A stretch of DNA of 64,000 bases. It comes from Jiangella gansuensis DSM 44835 (GTDB taxonomy: Bacteria > Actinomycetota > Actinomycetes > Jiangellales > Jiangellaceae). Of this stretch, positions 55,470 through 64,000 are shown piece after piece. Position 1 is the first letter of the stretch. Each line of letters begins with the position of its first letter. The stretch is from the NCBI RefSeq assembly GCF_000515395.1, contig NZ_KI911782.1:2292606-2356605 (forward strand). Direction: 5' to 3'. Below the pieces are notes generated by a model. That model was not told where the DNA came from. It worked only from the letters and a program-made list of their open reading frames with translations, and searched no databases. The position numbers and the translations under genes are program-made.

Positions 55470-56141
55470 TCACGGCGCCGGGTGCCGCCAGGCTTCGGCG
55501 GGCACGCGGTCGATGAGGCCGGCCGCCGCTTCCAGCCGCTCGAGGAGCCGATCCGGGTCGATGCGGCCGTGATCCCAGGCGATCATCGTCGCACCGTCGA
55601 ATCGCCAGTTCCCCAGCGGATGGGCCTCGAGGTGCTCGACCACGTGCGGCTGCAGGACCGTAGTCGCGAACAAGGGGTCCGGGCTGGTCACCTGGAACCG
55701 GCGGTCGAACTCGTCGTCGCCGGTGTCGATCGCCGGGAGGTCGAGGACGCGGCTGACGGTGGCCTCGATGGCGCCCCGGCGGGCGACCGACAGCTCCGGC
55801 ACGGCGGAGGGCAGGGCAAGGGCCAGCACCATCGACCGGTGCGGAATGGCGGTCTTGGCGTGCGGTGTTGGCCTGGCCTCGTCGAGATATTCGAAGGCGG
55901 TGAAGTCCCGGCCGCGGTGCTGCCCGGTGACGACGCTGCGTGCCACGCCGCCGGGCTGGAACGGCGGGCCTGCCCACCGTCCGGTCACCTCCGGGGCAGT
56001 GGCTGTCACCTTCCAGCCACGAGTACGGGCCGTTTCGCGCAGGTCCGCGCCGCGGCGTTGGCCGAGGTAGCGGGAGAGGCGGACGACGACGAGCACGGCA
56101 CCGATCAGGCCCGCGAACACGAGGAGCACGGCCGCTTCCAC
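55470..56141 (-). CDS. Single-helix membrane-anchored protein of unknown function
   Basis: A 223-residue protein if started at GTG 56141, which has GGGAGG 4-5 bases upstream; ATG 56156 is an alternative. One N-terminal helix (AAVLLVFAGLIGAVLVVVRLSRYLG) anchors a soluble domain with RTRGWKVTATAPEVTGRWAGPPFQPGG, FTAFEYLDEARP, HRSMVLALALPSAVPELSVARRG, DTGDDEFDRRFQVTSPDPLFATTVLQPHVVEHL and the end GRIDPDRLLERLEAAAGLIDRVP. The pattern is familiar from conserved actinobacterial hypothetical proteins (DUF3137-like), but no function is known. It is divergent from sufR. Confidence 0.7.
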   Translation of the reverse strand: MEAAVLLVFAGLIGAVLVVVRLSRYLGQRRGADLRETARTRGWKVTATAPEVTGRWAGPPFQPGGVARSVVTGQHRGRDFTAFEYLDEARPTPHAKTAIPHRSMVLALALPSAVPELSVARRGAIEATVSRVLDLPAIDTGDDEFDRRFQVTSPDPLFATTVLQPHVVEHLEAHPLGNWRFDGATMIAWDHGRIDPDRLLERLEAAAGLIDRVPAEAWRHPAP

Positions 56142-56197
56142 GTTTCCTCCCTTCATCCGGTGATCTGTCCCTACCCAGGTGCGGCCACCAGCAACGA

Positions 56198-56216
56198 TGA
56201 GGTAAGGCTGCCCTGC
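56198..56216 (+). promoter_or_regulatory. Weak iron-box-like sequence upstream of sufR
   Basis: TGAGGTAAGGCTGCCCTGC matches the iron-box consensus at 13 of 19 positions, mainly in the left half. It is 60 bases before the sufR start and about 25 bases before the predicted -35, so repression through it would be at a distance. Confidence 0.3.
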
Positions 56217-56240
56217 GTGACGCATCGCACGAGCGGAAGG

Positions 56241-56269
56241 TTGAGTCCCGCCCGGAAAAAGAGCACGAT
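56241..56269 (+). promoter_or_regulatory. sufR/suf operon promoter
   Basis: TTGAGT (56241-56246), a 17-base spacer and CACGAT (56264-56269) lie 6 bases before GTG 56276, so the transcript probably begins at the sufR start codon (leaderless). No Shine-Dalgarno is present before sufR, in agreement. Confidence 0.5.
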
Positions 56270-56275
56270 GGTGTT

Positions 56276-57088
56276 GTGAAAAACGTGAGCGACGCTGCCC
56301 GGACGGCGGGGAACCACCCCGGCGCCGCGCCCGCGCACGCTCTCGACCCCCAGAACCGAGTACATGACTCGCACGCCCGCACCCGGGAGCGGGTGGCGCG
56401 CTCCATCCTGGAGAACGGCCCGTCCACCGCCGCGATCCTGGCCGATCGCCTCGGCCTGACCCCCGCGGCCGTGCGGCGGCATCTGGACACCCTCCTGGCC
56501 GACGGCGTGCTGGAGGCTCGCGAGGAGCGGGTCTACGGCCAGCGTGGCCGGGGTCGTCCGGCCAAGGTGTTCGTCCTCACCCCGGCCGGGCGGGACGCGT
56601 TCGAACAGGCCTATGACGACCTCGCCGTCGGTGCGTTGCGGTTCCTGGCCGAGACCGGGGGCGACGACCTGGTGGCCGAGTTCGCCCGTCGCCGCATCGC
56701 CGACCTCGAAGAGCGTTACCGCCCTATCATCGAGGCGGCGAAGCCGGAGGAACGGGCGGCGGCGCTGGCCGACGCGTTGAGCGCCGACGGGTACGCCGCG
56801 TCGGCCGTGGCCTCACCGGTCACGGGCGAGCAGCTGTGCCAGCACCACTGCCCGGTGGCGCACGTCGCCGAGCAGTTCCCGCAACTGTGCGAGGCCGAAA
56901 CCGAGGCCTTCGCCCGGTTGCTCGACACCCACGTCCAGCGCATCGCCACGATCGCGCACGGCGAGGGCGTCTGCACCACGCACATTCCCCGGGGCGGCAG
57001 CGCTCCGGACCCCGCGGCAGCTGCGGCTGTCCATATGGCACAAGCGCACGAAGCAGGAAGAACCGAGTCCGCGGAGAGGATCTCCTAG
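56276..57088 (+). CDS. sufR: SufR-type Fe-S-dependent repressor of the suf operon
   Basis: A 270-residue protein from GTG 56276. A DeoR/ArsR-like winged helix ([70 protein letters not shown]) is followed by a helical domain and a cysteine cluster [22 protein letters not shown] with a late VCTTHIP. These Cys residues match the cluster-binding site of SufR. With a bound Fe-S cluster SufR represses the suf genes; loss of the cluster under iron or oxidative stress relieves this. It ends 2 bp before sufB, at the head of the operon. Confidence 0.92.
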   Translation: MKNVSDAARTAGNHPGAAPAHALDPQNRVHDSHARTRERVARSILENGPSTAAILADRLGLTPAAVRRHLDTLLADGVLEAREERVYGQRGRGRPAKVFVLTPAGRDAFEQAYDDLAVGALRFLAETGGDDLVAEFARRRIADLEERYRPIIEAAKPEERAAALADALSADGYAASAVASPVTGEQLCQHHCPVAHVAEQFPQLCEAETEAFARLLDTHVQRIATIAHGEGVCTTHIPRGGSAPDPAAAAAVHMAQAHEAGRTESAERIS

Positions 57089-57090
57089 AT

Positions 57091-58503
57091 ATGACCACCA
57101 CAGCTCACCCCGAGCTCGAGGGCCTGGGTCGATACGAGTACGGCTGGGCCGACAACGACGCCGCCGGCGCCGAGGCGAAGCGCGGCGTGAACGAGGACGT
57201 CGTGCGCGAGATCTCCGCGCTCAAGGGGGAGCCGGAGTGGATGCTCCAGACGCGGCTCAAGGCGCTGCGGCTGTTCGAGAAGAAGCCGACCCCCACGTGG
57301 GGCGCCGACCTCTCGACCATCGACTTCGACAACATCAAGTACTTCGTGCGCTCGACGGAGAAGCAGGCCGCGTCCTGGGAAGATCTGCCCGAGGACATCA
57401 AGAACACCTACGACAAGCTCGGCATCCCGGAGGCGGAGAAGCAGCGCCTGGTCGCCGGTGTCGCGGCGCAGTACGAGTCCGAGGTCGTGTACCACAAGAT
57501 CCGTGAGGACCTCGAGGAGCAGGGCGTCATCTTCCTCGACACCGACACCGGCCTCAAGGAGTACCCGGAGCTGTTCAAGGAGTACTTCGCCTCGGTCATC
57601 CCGGCCGGCGACAACAAGTTCTCCGCCCTGAACACGGCCGTGTGGTCCGGCGGCAGCTTCATCTACGTGCCGAAGGGTGTGCACGTCGAGATCCCGCTGC
57701 AGGCCTACTTCCGCATCAACACCGAGAACATGGGCCAGTTCGAGCGGACGCTGATCATCGTCGACGAGGACGCCTACGTCCACTACGTCGAGGGCTGCAC
57801 CGCGCCGATCTACTCGACCGACTCGCTGCACAGCGCCGTCGTCGAGATCGTCGTGAAGAAGGGCGCCCGCTGCCGGTACACGACCATCCAGAACTGGTCG
57901 AACAACGTGTACAACCTGGTCACCAAGCGGGCGACGGCCGCCGAGGGCGCCACCATGGAGTGGATCGACGGCAACATCGGCTCCAAGATCACCATGAAGT
58001 ACCCGGCCATCTACCTGATGGGCGAGCACGCCAAGGGCGAGACGCTGTCGCTGGCGTTCGCCGGCGAGGGCCAGCACCAGGACTCCGGGTCCAAGATGGT
58101 GCACCTGGCGCCGAACACGTCGAGCTCCATCGTCTCCAAGTCGGTCGCGCGTGGCGGCGGTCGCGCGTCGTACCGGGGCCTGGTGCAGGTCATGCCGCGG
58201 GCCAGCCACAGCGCCAGCACGGTGCGTTGCGACGCGCTGCTGGTCGACACCATCTCGCGGTCGGACACCTACCCGTACGTCGACATCCGCAACGACGACG
58301 TCTCGATGGGTCACGAGGCCACGGTCTCCAAGGTCAGCGAGGACCAGCTCTTCTACCTGATGAGCCGGGGCCTGACCGAGGAAGAGGCCATGGCCATGAT
58401 CGTGCGCGGCTTCATCGAGCCGATCGCCCGGGAGCTGCCCATGGAGTACGCGCTGGAGCTCAACCGGCTGATCGAGCTGCAGATGGAAGGCGCCGTCGGC
58501 TGA
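57091..58503 (+). CDS. sufB: Fe-S cluster assembly scaffold protein SufB
   Basis: A 470-residue protein from ATG 57091 with GAGAGGA 9 bases upstream. It has the beta-helix core and family signatures [115 protein letters not shown]. It contains no intein, unlike some mycobacterial SufB genes; the conserved Cys-containing segments are uninterrupted. It forms the SufBC2D scaffold on which new clusters are built. Next gene: sufD. Confidence 0.97.
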   Translation: MTTTAHPELEGLGRYEYGWADNDAAGAEAKRGVNEDVVREISALKGEPEWMLQTRLKALRLFEKKPTPTWGADLSTIDFDNIKYFVRSTEKQAASWEDLPEDIKNTYDKLGIPEAEKQRLVAGVAAQYESEVVYHKIREDLEEQGVIFLDTDTGLKEYPELFKEYFASVIPAGDNKFSALNTAVWSGGSFIYVPKGVHVEIPLQAYFRINTENMGQFERTLIIVDEDAYVHYVEGCTAPIYSTDSLHSAVVEIVVKKGARCRYTTIQNWSNNVYNLVTKRATAAEGATMEWIDGNIGSKITMKYPAIYLMGEHAKGETLSLAFAGEGQHQDSGSKMVHLAPNTSSSIVSKSVARGGGRASYRGLVQVMPRASHSASTVRCDALLVDTISRSDTYPYVDIRNDDVSMGHEATVSKVSEDQLFYLMSRGLTEEEAMAMIVRGFIEPIARELPMEYALELNRLIELQMEGAVG

Positions 58504-58543
58504 CGCCGTGTCGATCCCGGATCACGAGAGCGAAAGAGAGCAG

Positions 58544-59824
58544 ATGAGCACCAGCACGGCGAATCTGGCGGCCGCGACGCAGGAGAGCCTTCCGGCCGGC
58601 GCGGCCGAGGGCCAGCACGGCCTCACCGAGCATTCCCACGGCGGCGGGGCCCCCGCGGGCGGCCACGGCGGTAGTGCGTTCAACACCGTCGCGTCGTTCG
58701 ACGTCGACGCGCACATCGTGCCGCGCGGGCGGGAAGAGGAGTGGCGCTTCACTCCGATGGCCCGGCTGCGCGGCCTGCACGAGGACGTCCCGCTGGACGG
58801 CAACGACTACGAGGTGAGTGTCGAGGCCGACCCGCAGGTCGTCGTCGAGACCATCGAGGTGACCGACGCCCGCGCCGCCGCGGTGCGCGGATCGTCCGGC
58901 TACGTGCCGGTCGACCGCCCCAGCGCGCGGGCGTGGGCCGACGCCGACCGGACGCTGGCCATCACCATCCCGGCGGAGGTCGTCACCGAGCGGCCGACCG
59001 TCGTGCGGCTGCGTGGGCTCGGCGCCGAGAAGGCTGCCGCCGGGCACGTCGTCATCACCGCGGAGCGGTTCAGCCAGGCCGTCGTCGTCCTCGAGCACGA
59101 GGGCTCGGCCGCCTTCGTGGACAACGTCGAGGTGGTCACCCACGACGGCGCGAAGCTCACCGTCGTCAGCCTGCAGGACTGGGCCGACGACTCCGTGCAC
59201 CTGTCGCACCACCACGTCAGCGTGGGCCGCGACGCCGTCGTCAAGCACGCCGTCGTCAGCTTCGGCGGCGACCTCGTGCGCACGTCGGTCACGCTCGACT
59301 ACGCCGCCCCGGGCGGTGACGCGGAGCTGCTGGGCCTGTACTTCGCCGACAGCGGCCAGCACCTCGAGAAGCGCCTGTTCGTCGACCACAACCAGCCCAA
59401 CTGCCGCAGCAACGTGCTCTACAAGGGCGCGCTGCAGGGCGCCAAGGCGCACACGGTGTGGATCGGCAATGTGCTCATCCGGCCCGAGGCCGAGGGCATC
59501 AACACCTACGAGCTCAACCGCAACCTGGTGCTCACCGACGGCGCCCGCGCCGACTCGGTGCCGAACCTGGAGATCGAGACCGGCGAGATCGAGGGCGCGG
59601 GCCACGCCAGCGCCACCGGCCGGTTCGACGACGAGCAGCTGTTCTACCTGCAGGCCCGCGGCATCCCTGCCGACGAGGCCCGCCGCCTGGTCGTGCGCGG
59701 CTTCTTCACCGAGCTGATCAACAAGATCGGTGTTCCGGAGATCGCCGAGCGGCTGACGGCCACCGTCGAGCGCGAACTGGCCATCGGCGAGAACCAGCCG
59801 GTCGCGTCGTCGTCGACGCACTGA
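58544..59824 (+). CDS. sufD: Fe-S cluster assembly protein SufD
   Basis: A 426-residue protein from ATG 58544, which has AAAGAGAG upstream; an in-frame GTG at 58508 would add 12 residues. An Ala/Gly/His-rich N-terminus (HSHGGGAPAGGHGGS) is followed by PRGREEEWRFTP, the beta-helix region, RLFVDHNQPNCRSNVLYKGALQGAKAHTVWIG and the C-terminal GRFDDEQLFYLQARGIPADEARRLVVRGFFTELI, parallel to the end of SufB. SufD partners SufB and SufC and is needed for iron acquisition by the scaffold. Confidence 0.95.
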   Translation: MSTSTANLAAATQESLPAGAAEGQHGLTEHSHGGGAPAGGHGGSAFNTVASFDVDAHIVPRGREEEWRFTPMARLRGLHEDVPLDGNDYEVSVEADPQVVVETIEVTDARAAAVRGSSGYVPVDRPSARAWADADRTLAITIPAEVVTERPTVVRLRGLGAEKAAAGHVVITAERFSQAVVVLEHEGSAAFVDNVEVVTHDGAKLTVVSLQDWADDSVHLSHHHVSVGRDAVVKHAVVSFGGDLVRTSVTLDYAAPGGDAELLGLYFADSGQHLEKRLFVDHNQPNCRSNVLYKGALQGAKAHTVWIGNVLIRPEAEGINTYELNRNLVLTDGARADSVPNLEIETGEIEGAGHASATGRFDDEQLFYLQARGIPADEARRLVVRGFFTELINKIGVPEIAERLTATVERELAIGENQPVASSSTH

Positions 59825-59854
59825 CCACCGAAGATACCGAGAGGCAACCGAGAA

Positions 59855-60613
59855 ATGAGCACCCTGGAGATCCGCGACCTGCACGTCTCCGTCGAGACCG
59901 AGTCCGGACCGAAGGAGATCCTGCGCGGCGTGGACCTCACGGTCCGCAGCGGTGAGACGCACGCCATCATGGGCCCGAACGGTTCCGGCAAGTCCACCCT
60001 GGCCTACTCGCTGGCCGGGCACCCGAAGTACACCGTCACCGGCGGCGAGGTGCTGCTGGACGGCGAGAACGTGCTGGAGATGAGCGTCGACGAACGCGCG
60101 CGCGCCGGCCTGTTCCTGGCCATGCAGTACCCCGTCGAGGTGCCGGGTGTGTCGGTGTCGAACTTCCTGCGCACCGCCAAGACCGCCGTCGACGGCGAAG
60201 CCCCCAAGCTGCGTACCTGGGTCAAGGACGTCAAGGGCGCCATGGACCGGCTGTCCATCACCGACGACTTCGCCGAGCGCGACCTCAACACCGGCTTCTC
60301 CGGTGGCGAGAAGAAGCGCCACGAGATCCTGCAGCTGGAGCTGCTCAACCCGACGTTCGCGGTGCTGGACGAGACCGACTCCGGCCTCGACATCGACGCG
60401 CTGCGCGTCGTGTCCGACGGCGTCAACCGCTTCACCTCCGGCGGCGACAAGGGCGTGCTGCTGATCACGCACTACACGCGCATCCTGCGCTACATCACGC
60501 CGGACTTCGTGCACGTGTTCGTCGGCGGCCGGGTCGCCGAGGAAGGCGGGCCGGAGCTGGCCGAGAAGCTGGAGGAGAAGGGCTACGTCGACTACGTCGG
60601 CGCCGGCGCCTGA
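59855..60613 (+). CDS. sufC: Fe-S cluster assembly ATPase SufC
   Basis: A 252-residue ABC-type ATPase from ATG 59855. Walker A GPNGSGKST (40-48), the SufC-specific FLAMQYPVEVPGVSVSNFLR, signature FSGGEKKRHEI, Walker B FAVLDETDSGLDIDAL and ITHYTRILRYITPDFVHVF are present. It drives conformational change in the SufBCD scaffold. It lies 30 bp after sufD. Downstream, a long nested hairpin separates it from sufS. Confidence 0.97.
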   Translation: MSTLEIRDLHVSVETESGPKEILRGVDLTVRSGETHAIMGPNGSGKSTLAYSLAGHPKYTVTGGEVLLDGENVLEMSVDERARAGLFLAMQYPVEVPGVSVSNFLRTAKTAVDGEAPKLRTWVKDVKGAMDRLSITDDFAERDLNTGFSGGEKKRHEILQLELLNPTFAVLDETDSGLDIDALRVVSDGVNRFTSGGDKGVLLITHYTRILRYITPDFVHVFVGGRVAEEGGPELAEKLEEKGYVDYVGAGA

Positions 60614-60639
60614 TCCCCCTGCCCGTACGAGGCCCCGAA

Positions 60640-60720
60640 ATGATCACGTCCGGCATGGGTGCTCCCGCTCCACCAGGAATGCTTGCCTGGTGGAGCGGGA
60701 CATCCACGCAACGTGATCAT
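60640..60720. repeat. Nested inverted repeats between sufC and sufS
   Basis: An outer pair ATGATCACGT (60640-60649) with ACGTGATCAT (60711-60720) surrounds an inner perfect 15-bp stem (60663-60677 with 60686-60700; TCCCGCTCCACCAGG and its complement) with an 8-base loop. The element ends 8 bases before the sufS start and takes the place of a Shine-Dalgarno. It may attenuate, process or stabilise the suf mRNA, or be an inserted palindromic element. Confidence 0.75.
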
Positions 60721-60728
60721 CTGGAACT

Positions 60729-62015
60729 GTGACCGAGGAGGCCACCTTGAGCGCCGGAGTGAACAGCCCGCTGGACGTGGACCGGGTCCGCAAGGACTTC
60801 CCGATCCTCGACCGGCGGCTGGCCGGTGACCGCCCGCTGGTGTACCTGGACTCGGCCAACACGTCGCAGAAGCCCACCGCGGTCCTGGACGCCCTGACCG
60901 AGCACTACGCGCAGCACAACGCGAACGTCGCTCGCGCGGTGCACCAGCTCGGCGAGGAAGCAACGGCGGCCTACGAGGGCGCCCGCGACAAGCTCGCGGC
61001 ACTGATCAAGGCGCCCAGCCGCGAGGAGATCGTCTTCACCAAGAACGCCTCCGAGGCGCTCAACCTGGTGGCGAACACGCTGGCCAGTGGCCTGGCGGAG
61101 GATCCGCGGTATCGGCTCGGTCCTGGCGACGAGATCGTCGGCACGCAGATGGAGCACCACTCGAACATCGTGCCGTGGCAATTGGCCGCCCGGCGCACCG
61201 GAGCCCGGTTCCGCTGGTTCGAGCTGACCGACGACGGCCGCCTCGACCTGTCGACCATCGGCGAGCTGATCAACCCGCGCACGAAGATCGTCTCCCTGGT
61301 GCACCAGTCGAACATCCTCGGCACCGTCAACGACGTCGAGACCGTCGTCGCGCGCGCACACGAGGTCGGCGCCCTGGTGTTGCTGGACGGTTCGCAGTCC
61401 GTGCCGCACCTGCCGGTCGACGTCACGGCACTGGGCGTGGACCTGCTGGCCTTCACCGGCCACAAGATGGTCGGCCCGACCGGCATCGGTGTGCTCTGGG
61501 GACGACGCGAGGTGCTCGACGGGCTGCCGCCGTTCCTCGGTGGCGGCGAGATGATCGAGACCGTCGCCATGGAGGGCTCGACGTTCGCGCCGATCCCGCA
61601 CAAGTTCGAGGCCGGGACGCCGCCGATCGCGCAGGCCGTCGGGCTCGGTGCGGCGGTCGACTACCTGACCGGCATCGGCCTGGACCGCATCCACGACCAC
61701 GAGCAGGCCATCACGGCGTACGCGCTGGAGAGGCTGCACACCATCGAGGGCGTCAGCATCATCGGCCCGGACACCACGGAGCTGCGCGGCGGCACCGTCT
61801 CGTTCACCGTTGACGGCATCCACCCGCACGATGTCGGGCAGGTGCTGGACGAGCAGGGCGTGGCCGTGCGCGTCGGGCACCACTGCGCCCGGCCGGTCTG
61901 CGTGCGCTACGGAATACCGGCGACCACGCGAGCGTCGTTCTACCTGTACACCACCACCGACGAGATCGACGCGCTCGCCGCCGGCATCCATCACGTGAAG
62001 AGGTTCTTCGGGTGA
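60729..62015 (+). CDS. sufS: Cysteine desulfurase SufS
   Basis: A 428-residue PLP enzyme from GTG 60729. It has VYLDSANTSQKPTAVLDALTEHY, GTQMEHHSNIVPWQLAARRTG, DGSQSVPHLPVD, the PLP lysine in FTGHKMVGPTGIGVLWGR (Lys246), and the catalytic cysteine in VRVGHHCARPVCVRYG (Cys386), with the short active-site loop of group II enzymes. It draws sulfur from cysteine and passes it to SufU. The stop overlaps sufU as GTGA. No Shine-Dalgarno is seen; the hairpin lies directly upstream. Confidence 0.96.
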   Translation: MTEEATLSAGVNSPLDVDRVRKDFPILDRRLAGDRPLVYLDSANTSQKPTAVLDALTEHYAQHNANVARAVHQLGEEATAAYEGARDKLAALIKAPSREEIVFTKNASEALNLVANTLASGLAEDPRYRLGPGDEIVGTQMEHHSNIVPWQLAARRTGARFRWFELTDDGRLDLSTIGELINPRTKIVSLVHQSNILGTVNDVETVVARAHEVGALVLLDGSQSVPHLPVDVTALGVDLLAFTGHKMVGPTGIGVLWGRREVLDGLPPFLGGGEMIETVAMEGSTFAPIPHKFEAGTPPIAQAVGLGAAVDYLTGIGLDRIHDHEQAITAYALERLHTIEGVSIIGPDTTELRGGTVSFTVDGIHPHDVGQVLDEQGVAVRVGHHCARPVCVRYGIPATTRASFYLYTTTDEIDALAAGIHHVKRFFG

Positions 62016-62476
62016 ACGACAGCCTGTACCAGGAGATCATCCTGGACCACTACAAGCACCCGCAGGGGCGCGGGTTGCGTGAGCCGTTCGATGCCGAAGC
62101 CCACCACGTCAACCCGACCTGCGGCGACGAGATCACCGTCCGGGTCGCGCTGGACGGCGAGAAGGTCGCCGACGTGTCGTACGACGGGCAGGGCTGCTCG
62201 ATCAGCCAGGCCTCGGCCAGTGTGCTGCACGAGCTGCTCACCGGTTCCACCGTCTCCGACGCGATGTCGGTTGAACGGTCGTTCGTCGAGCTCATGCAGG
62301 GCAAGGGCCAGGTCGAACCGGACGAGGATGTACTGGGCGACGGCATCGCGTTCGCCGGCGTCGCCAAATACCCGGCCCGGGTGAAATGCGCGTTGCTGTC
62401 CTGGATGGCGTTCAAGGACGCCACCGCCCGGGCCATCGGAGAGCCCGCCGCTGTTGCCGAGGAGGAGAGGCGATGA
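62012..62476 (+). CDS. sufU: SufU-type sulfurtransferase/scaffold
   Basis: A 154-residue protein from GTG 62012, coupled to sufS. The zinc/sulfur site is visible as Cys37-Gly-Asp39 (NPTCGD), Cys62 (GQGCSIS) and Cys126 (ARVKCALL). SufU is the Zn-containing acceptor of sulfane sulfur from SufS in Gram-positives, rather than a true IscU scaffold; the 18-21 residue insert between the second and third cysteines is present (FVELMQGKGQ region). The stop overlaps the next gene as ATGA. Confidence 0.95.
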   Translation: MNDSLYQEIILDHYKHPQGRGLREPFDAEAHHVNPTCGDEITVRVALDGEKVADVSYDGQGCSISQASASVLHELLTGSTVSDAMSVERSFVELMQGKGQVEPDEDVLGDGIAFAGVAKYPARVKCALLSWMAFKDATARAIGEPAAVAEEERR

Positions 62477-62787
62477 CCGCCACCGACATCGAAGACCTCA
62501 AGGAGGCGCTGCGCGACGTCGTCGACCCCGAACTGGGCATCAACGTCGTCGACCTCGGCCTCATCTACGGCGTCAGCGTCGACGAGGAGAACGTCGCCAC
62601 CGTCGACATGACGCTGACCAGCGCGGCCTGCCCGCTGACCGACCTCATCGAGGAGCAGGCGGTCGCGGCCACCGACGGCCTCGTCAACGAGCTGCGCATC
62701 AACTGGGTCTGGATGCCGCCGTGGGGCCCGGACAAGATCACCGACGAGGGACGGGAGCAGCTGCGCGCGCTCGGATTCAACGTATGA
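62473..62787 (+). CDS. sufT: SufT-like MIP18/DUF59 Fe-S maturation protein
   Basis: A 104-residue protein from ATG 62473, coupled to sufU. It has the DUF59 signature LKEALRDVVDPELGINVVDLGLIYGVSV, followed by VDMTLTSAACPLTDLIEEQ with the conserved Cys, and a C-terminal WVWMPPWGPDKITDEGREQLRALG. MIP18-family proteins help deliver Fe-S clusters to client proteins; in actinobacterial suf operons this gene is the usual last member. Its stop overlaps the HAD hydrolase start by 4 bp. Confidence 0.93.
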   Translation: MTATDIEDLKEALRDVVDPELGINVVDLGLIYGVSVDEENVATVDMTLTSAACPLTDLIEEQAVAATDGLVNELRINWVWMPPWGPDKITDEGREQLRALGFNV

Positions 62788-63389
62788 AGGCGGTCGTGTT
62801 CGACCTCGGCGGCGTTCTCGTCGACTGGGATCCGCGGTATCTCTACCGCACCCTGCTGCCCGACGACGACGCCGTCGAGCGTTTCCTGGCCGAGGTCACG
62901 ACATCGGAGTGGAACACTCAGCAGGATGCCGGCCGCACCTGGGCCGAGGCGGTCACGACGCTCACCGATCAGTTCCCCGAGCACGCGGAGCTGATCGCCG
63001 CCTACGACACCCGCTGGATCGAGACCATCGGCGGGCAGATCGACGGCACCGTCGAGATCCTGAGCGAGCTGCGTGACACCGGAGTCGGCCTCTACGCACT
63101 CACCAACTGGTCGGCGGAGAAGTTCCCGCTCGCCCTCGAACGGTTCGAGTGGCTGTCGTGGTTCTCCGGCATCGTCGTCTCCGGCGTCGAGCAGATGATC
63201 AAGCCGGACCGGCGCATCTTCGACCTGCTGCTGGACCGGTACGGCCTCCACGCGGAGACGACGGCATTCATCGACGACTCGGCGCGCAACGTCAGCGCCG
63301 CAGCGCAGCTCGGCATGACCGCGCTGCACTTCACCGGGCCGGACCAGCTGCGCACTGACCTGCGCGAACTGGGTCTGCTGGCGCGCTAA
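62784..63389 (+). CDS. HAD-superfamily hydrolase (subfamily IA, haloacid dehalogenase-like)
   Basis: A 201-residue protein from ATG 62784, overlapping sufT as ATGA. Motif I VFDLGGVLVDWD has the nucleophile Asp but Gly at the +2 position (DLG in place of DxD's second Asp), as in YihX/haloacid-dehalogenase-type members; motif II is YALTNWS, motif III KPDRRIFDLLLDRYG, motif IV FIDDSARNV. These are usually sugar-phosphate or small phosphate phosphatases. The link to Fe-S assembly is only positional. Confidence 0.88.
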   Translation: MKAVVFDLGGVLVDWDPRYLYRTLLPDDDAVERFLAEVTTSEWNTQQDAGRTWAEAVTTLTDQFPEHAELIAAYDTRWIETIGGQIDGTVEILSELRDTGVGLYALTNWSAEKFPLALERFEWLSWFSGIVVSGVEQMIKPDRRIFDLLLDRYGLHAETTAFIDDSARNVSAAAQLGMTALHFTGPDQLRTDLRELGLLAR

Positions 63390-63445
63390 ATCCGGCTGCC
63401 GGCCGCGCGGGGGCGCGGCCGCACGATCGCAAAGGGGAACCTACT

Positions 63446-63991
63446 GTGGCCGTCCGTCCGATCCGCCTGTTCGGCGACCCGGTGCTGCGCACCACGGCCG
63501 AGCCGGTGGTCGACTTCGACCGCGAGCTGCGCAGCCTGGTCACCGACCTCACCGACACCATGCTCGCCGCGCCCGGCGCCGGCCTGGCGGCGCCGCAGAT
63601 CGGTGTGTCGCTGCGGGTGTTCACGTACGACGTCGACGACGTCGTCGGGCACCTCATCAACCCGACCCTGGAACTGTCCGAAGAGGAGCAGTTCGGGCCG
63701 GAGGGCTGCCTCTCACTGCCCGGCCTGGAGTACGACTGCCGGCGCGCCTTGCGGGTCGTGGCGCACGGCTTCAACATGTACGGCGACCCCGTCGCCATCG
63801 AGGGCAGCGAGCGCTTGGCCCGCGCCATCCAGCACGAGACCGACCACCTCGACGGCATCCTGTTCATCGACAAGCTCGACCGCGAAGCTCGCAAGGCAGC
63901 GATGAAGGCGATCCGCGAGGCCGCCTGGGCCGGCGAGGAAGCCCCGGAGATCCGGGTGTCGCCGCACGCCACCTTCGGCCGCGCCACCTGA
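63446..63991 (+). CDS. def: Peptide deformylase
   Basis: A 181-residue enzyme from GTG 63446 with AAAGGGGAA upstream. All three motifs are present: GAGLAAPQIG (44-53), EGCLS with metal ligand Cys88, and QHETDHLDG with ligands His130 and His134 and catalytic Glu131. It removes the N-formyl group from new proteins. It stands 56 bp after the HAD gene at the right edge of the window and is complete. Confidence 0.97.
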   Translation: MAVRPIRLFGDPVLRTTAEPVVDFDRELRSLVTDLTDTMLAAPGAGLAAPQIGVSLRVFTYDVDDVVGHLINPTLELSEEEQFGPEGCLSLPGLEYDCRRALRVVAHGFNMYGDPVAIEGSERLARAIQHETDHLDGILFIDKLDREARKAAMKAIREAAWAGEEAPEIRVSPHATFGRAT

Positions 63992-64000
63992 GCCGACCGG

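Noticed and set aside
57091-58503. Intein in SufB, known in some mycobacteria
   Set aside because: The reading frame is of normal length and the conserved segments are continuous.

Overview
The window is high-GC DNA (roughly 70%) with GTG/TTG starts, tight ATGA and GTGA gene overlaps and strong third-position GC bias. RbpA, WhiA, a mycothiol-dependent maleylpyruvate isomerase-like protein, the CoaE-GrpB fusion, OpcA and an AftD-type arabinofuranosyltransferase all point to an Actinomycetota chromosome. I would guess a Jiangella-like or related filamentous lineage, but the genus is inference. It is almost entirely core genome. I saw no intact transposase, integrase, prophage, CRISPR array, rRNA or tRNA.

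Layout. 0-7.5 kb: cell-envelope glycan genes (end of a membrane protein, a one-helix protein, a GT4 glycosyltransferase, a methyltransferase, a 1457-residue AftD-like enzyme), then a DJ-1/PfpI protein. 7.5-17.9 kb: a DUF3068 membrane protein, ribosomal protein S1, a lipoprotein, coaE, uvrB, a TerC transporter behind a yybP-ykoY (Mn2+) riboswitch, and a convergent metallo-hydrolase/mycothiol enzyme pair. 18-29 kb: uvrA, a Rieske lipoprotein, a mechanosensitive-channel-like protein, then uvrC-rapZ-yvcK-whiA and a DUF2332 gene. 28.8-29.6 kb: gene debris and a palindromic repeat cluster. 29.6-37.8 kb: flotillin/NfeD, gap-pgk-tpiA, secG, rbpA, and a WYL regulator divergent from a DinB-ankyrin gene. 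37.6-46 kb: a minus-strand pentose-phosphate operon tkt-tal-pgi-zwf-opcA-pgl plus a tiny cysteine-rich gene. 46-56 kb: ctaB, ctaA, PH-domain membrane proteins, an iron-box-controlled siderophore-binding lipoprotein, an ABC exporter and two DUF6458 proteins. 56-64 kb: sufR-B-D-C-S-U-T for Fe-S assembly, a HAD hydrolase and peptide deformylase.

How it works together. Central carbon metabolism (gap-pgk-tpiA; tkt to pgl), heme O/A synthesis, Fe-S assembly and nucleotide excision repair are all represented. All three uvr genes have an upstream match to the RecA-independent damage promoter (TTGTCRGTG-N8-TANNNT, the PafBC-type promoter of mycobacteria). In uvrB and uvrC it is placed so that transcription would begin at the start codon.

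Most unusual signals: (1) two copies of a composite palindromic repeat built from GATCAGGTGAC units with nearly identical spacing, both between convergent genes; (2) three long TGATC/GATCA-containing hairpins between co-directional genes; (3) the shared uvrA/uvrB/uvrC promoter; (4) several apparently leaderless genes; (5) a DUF2332 gene with no standard start codon.
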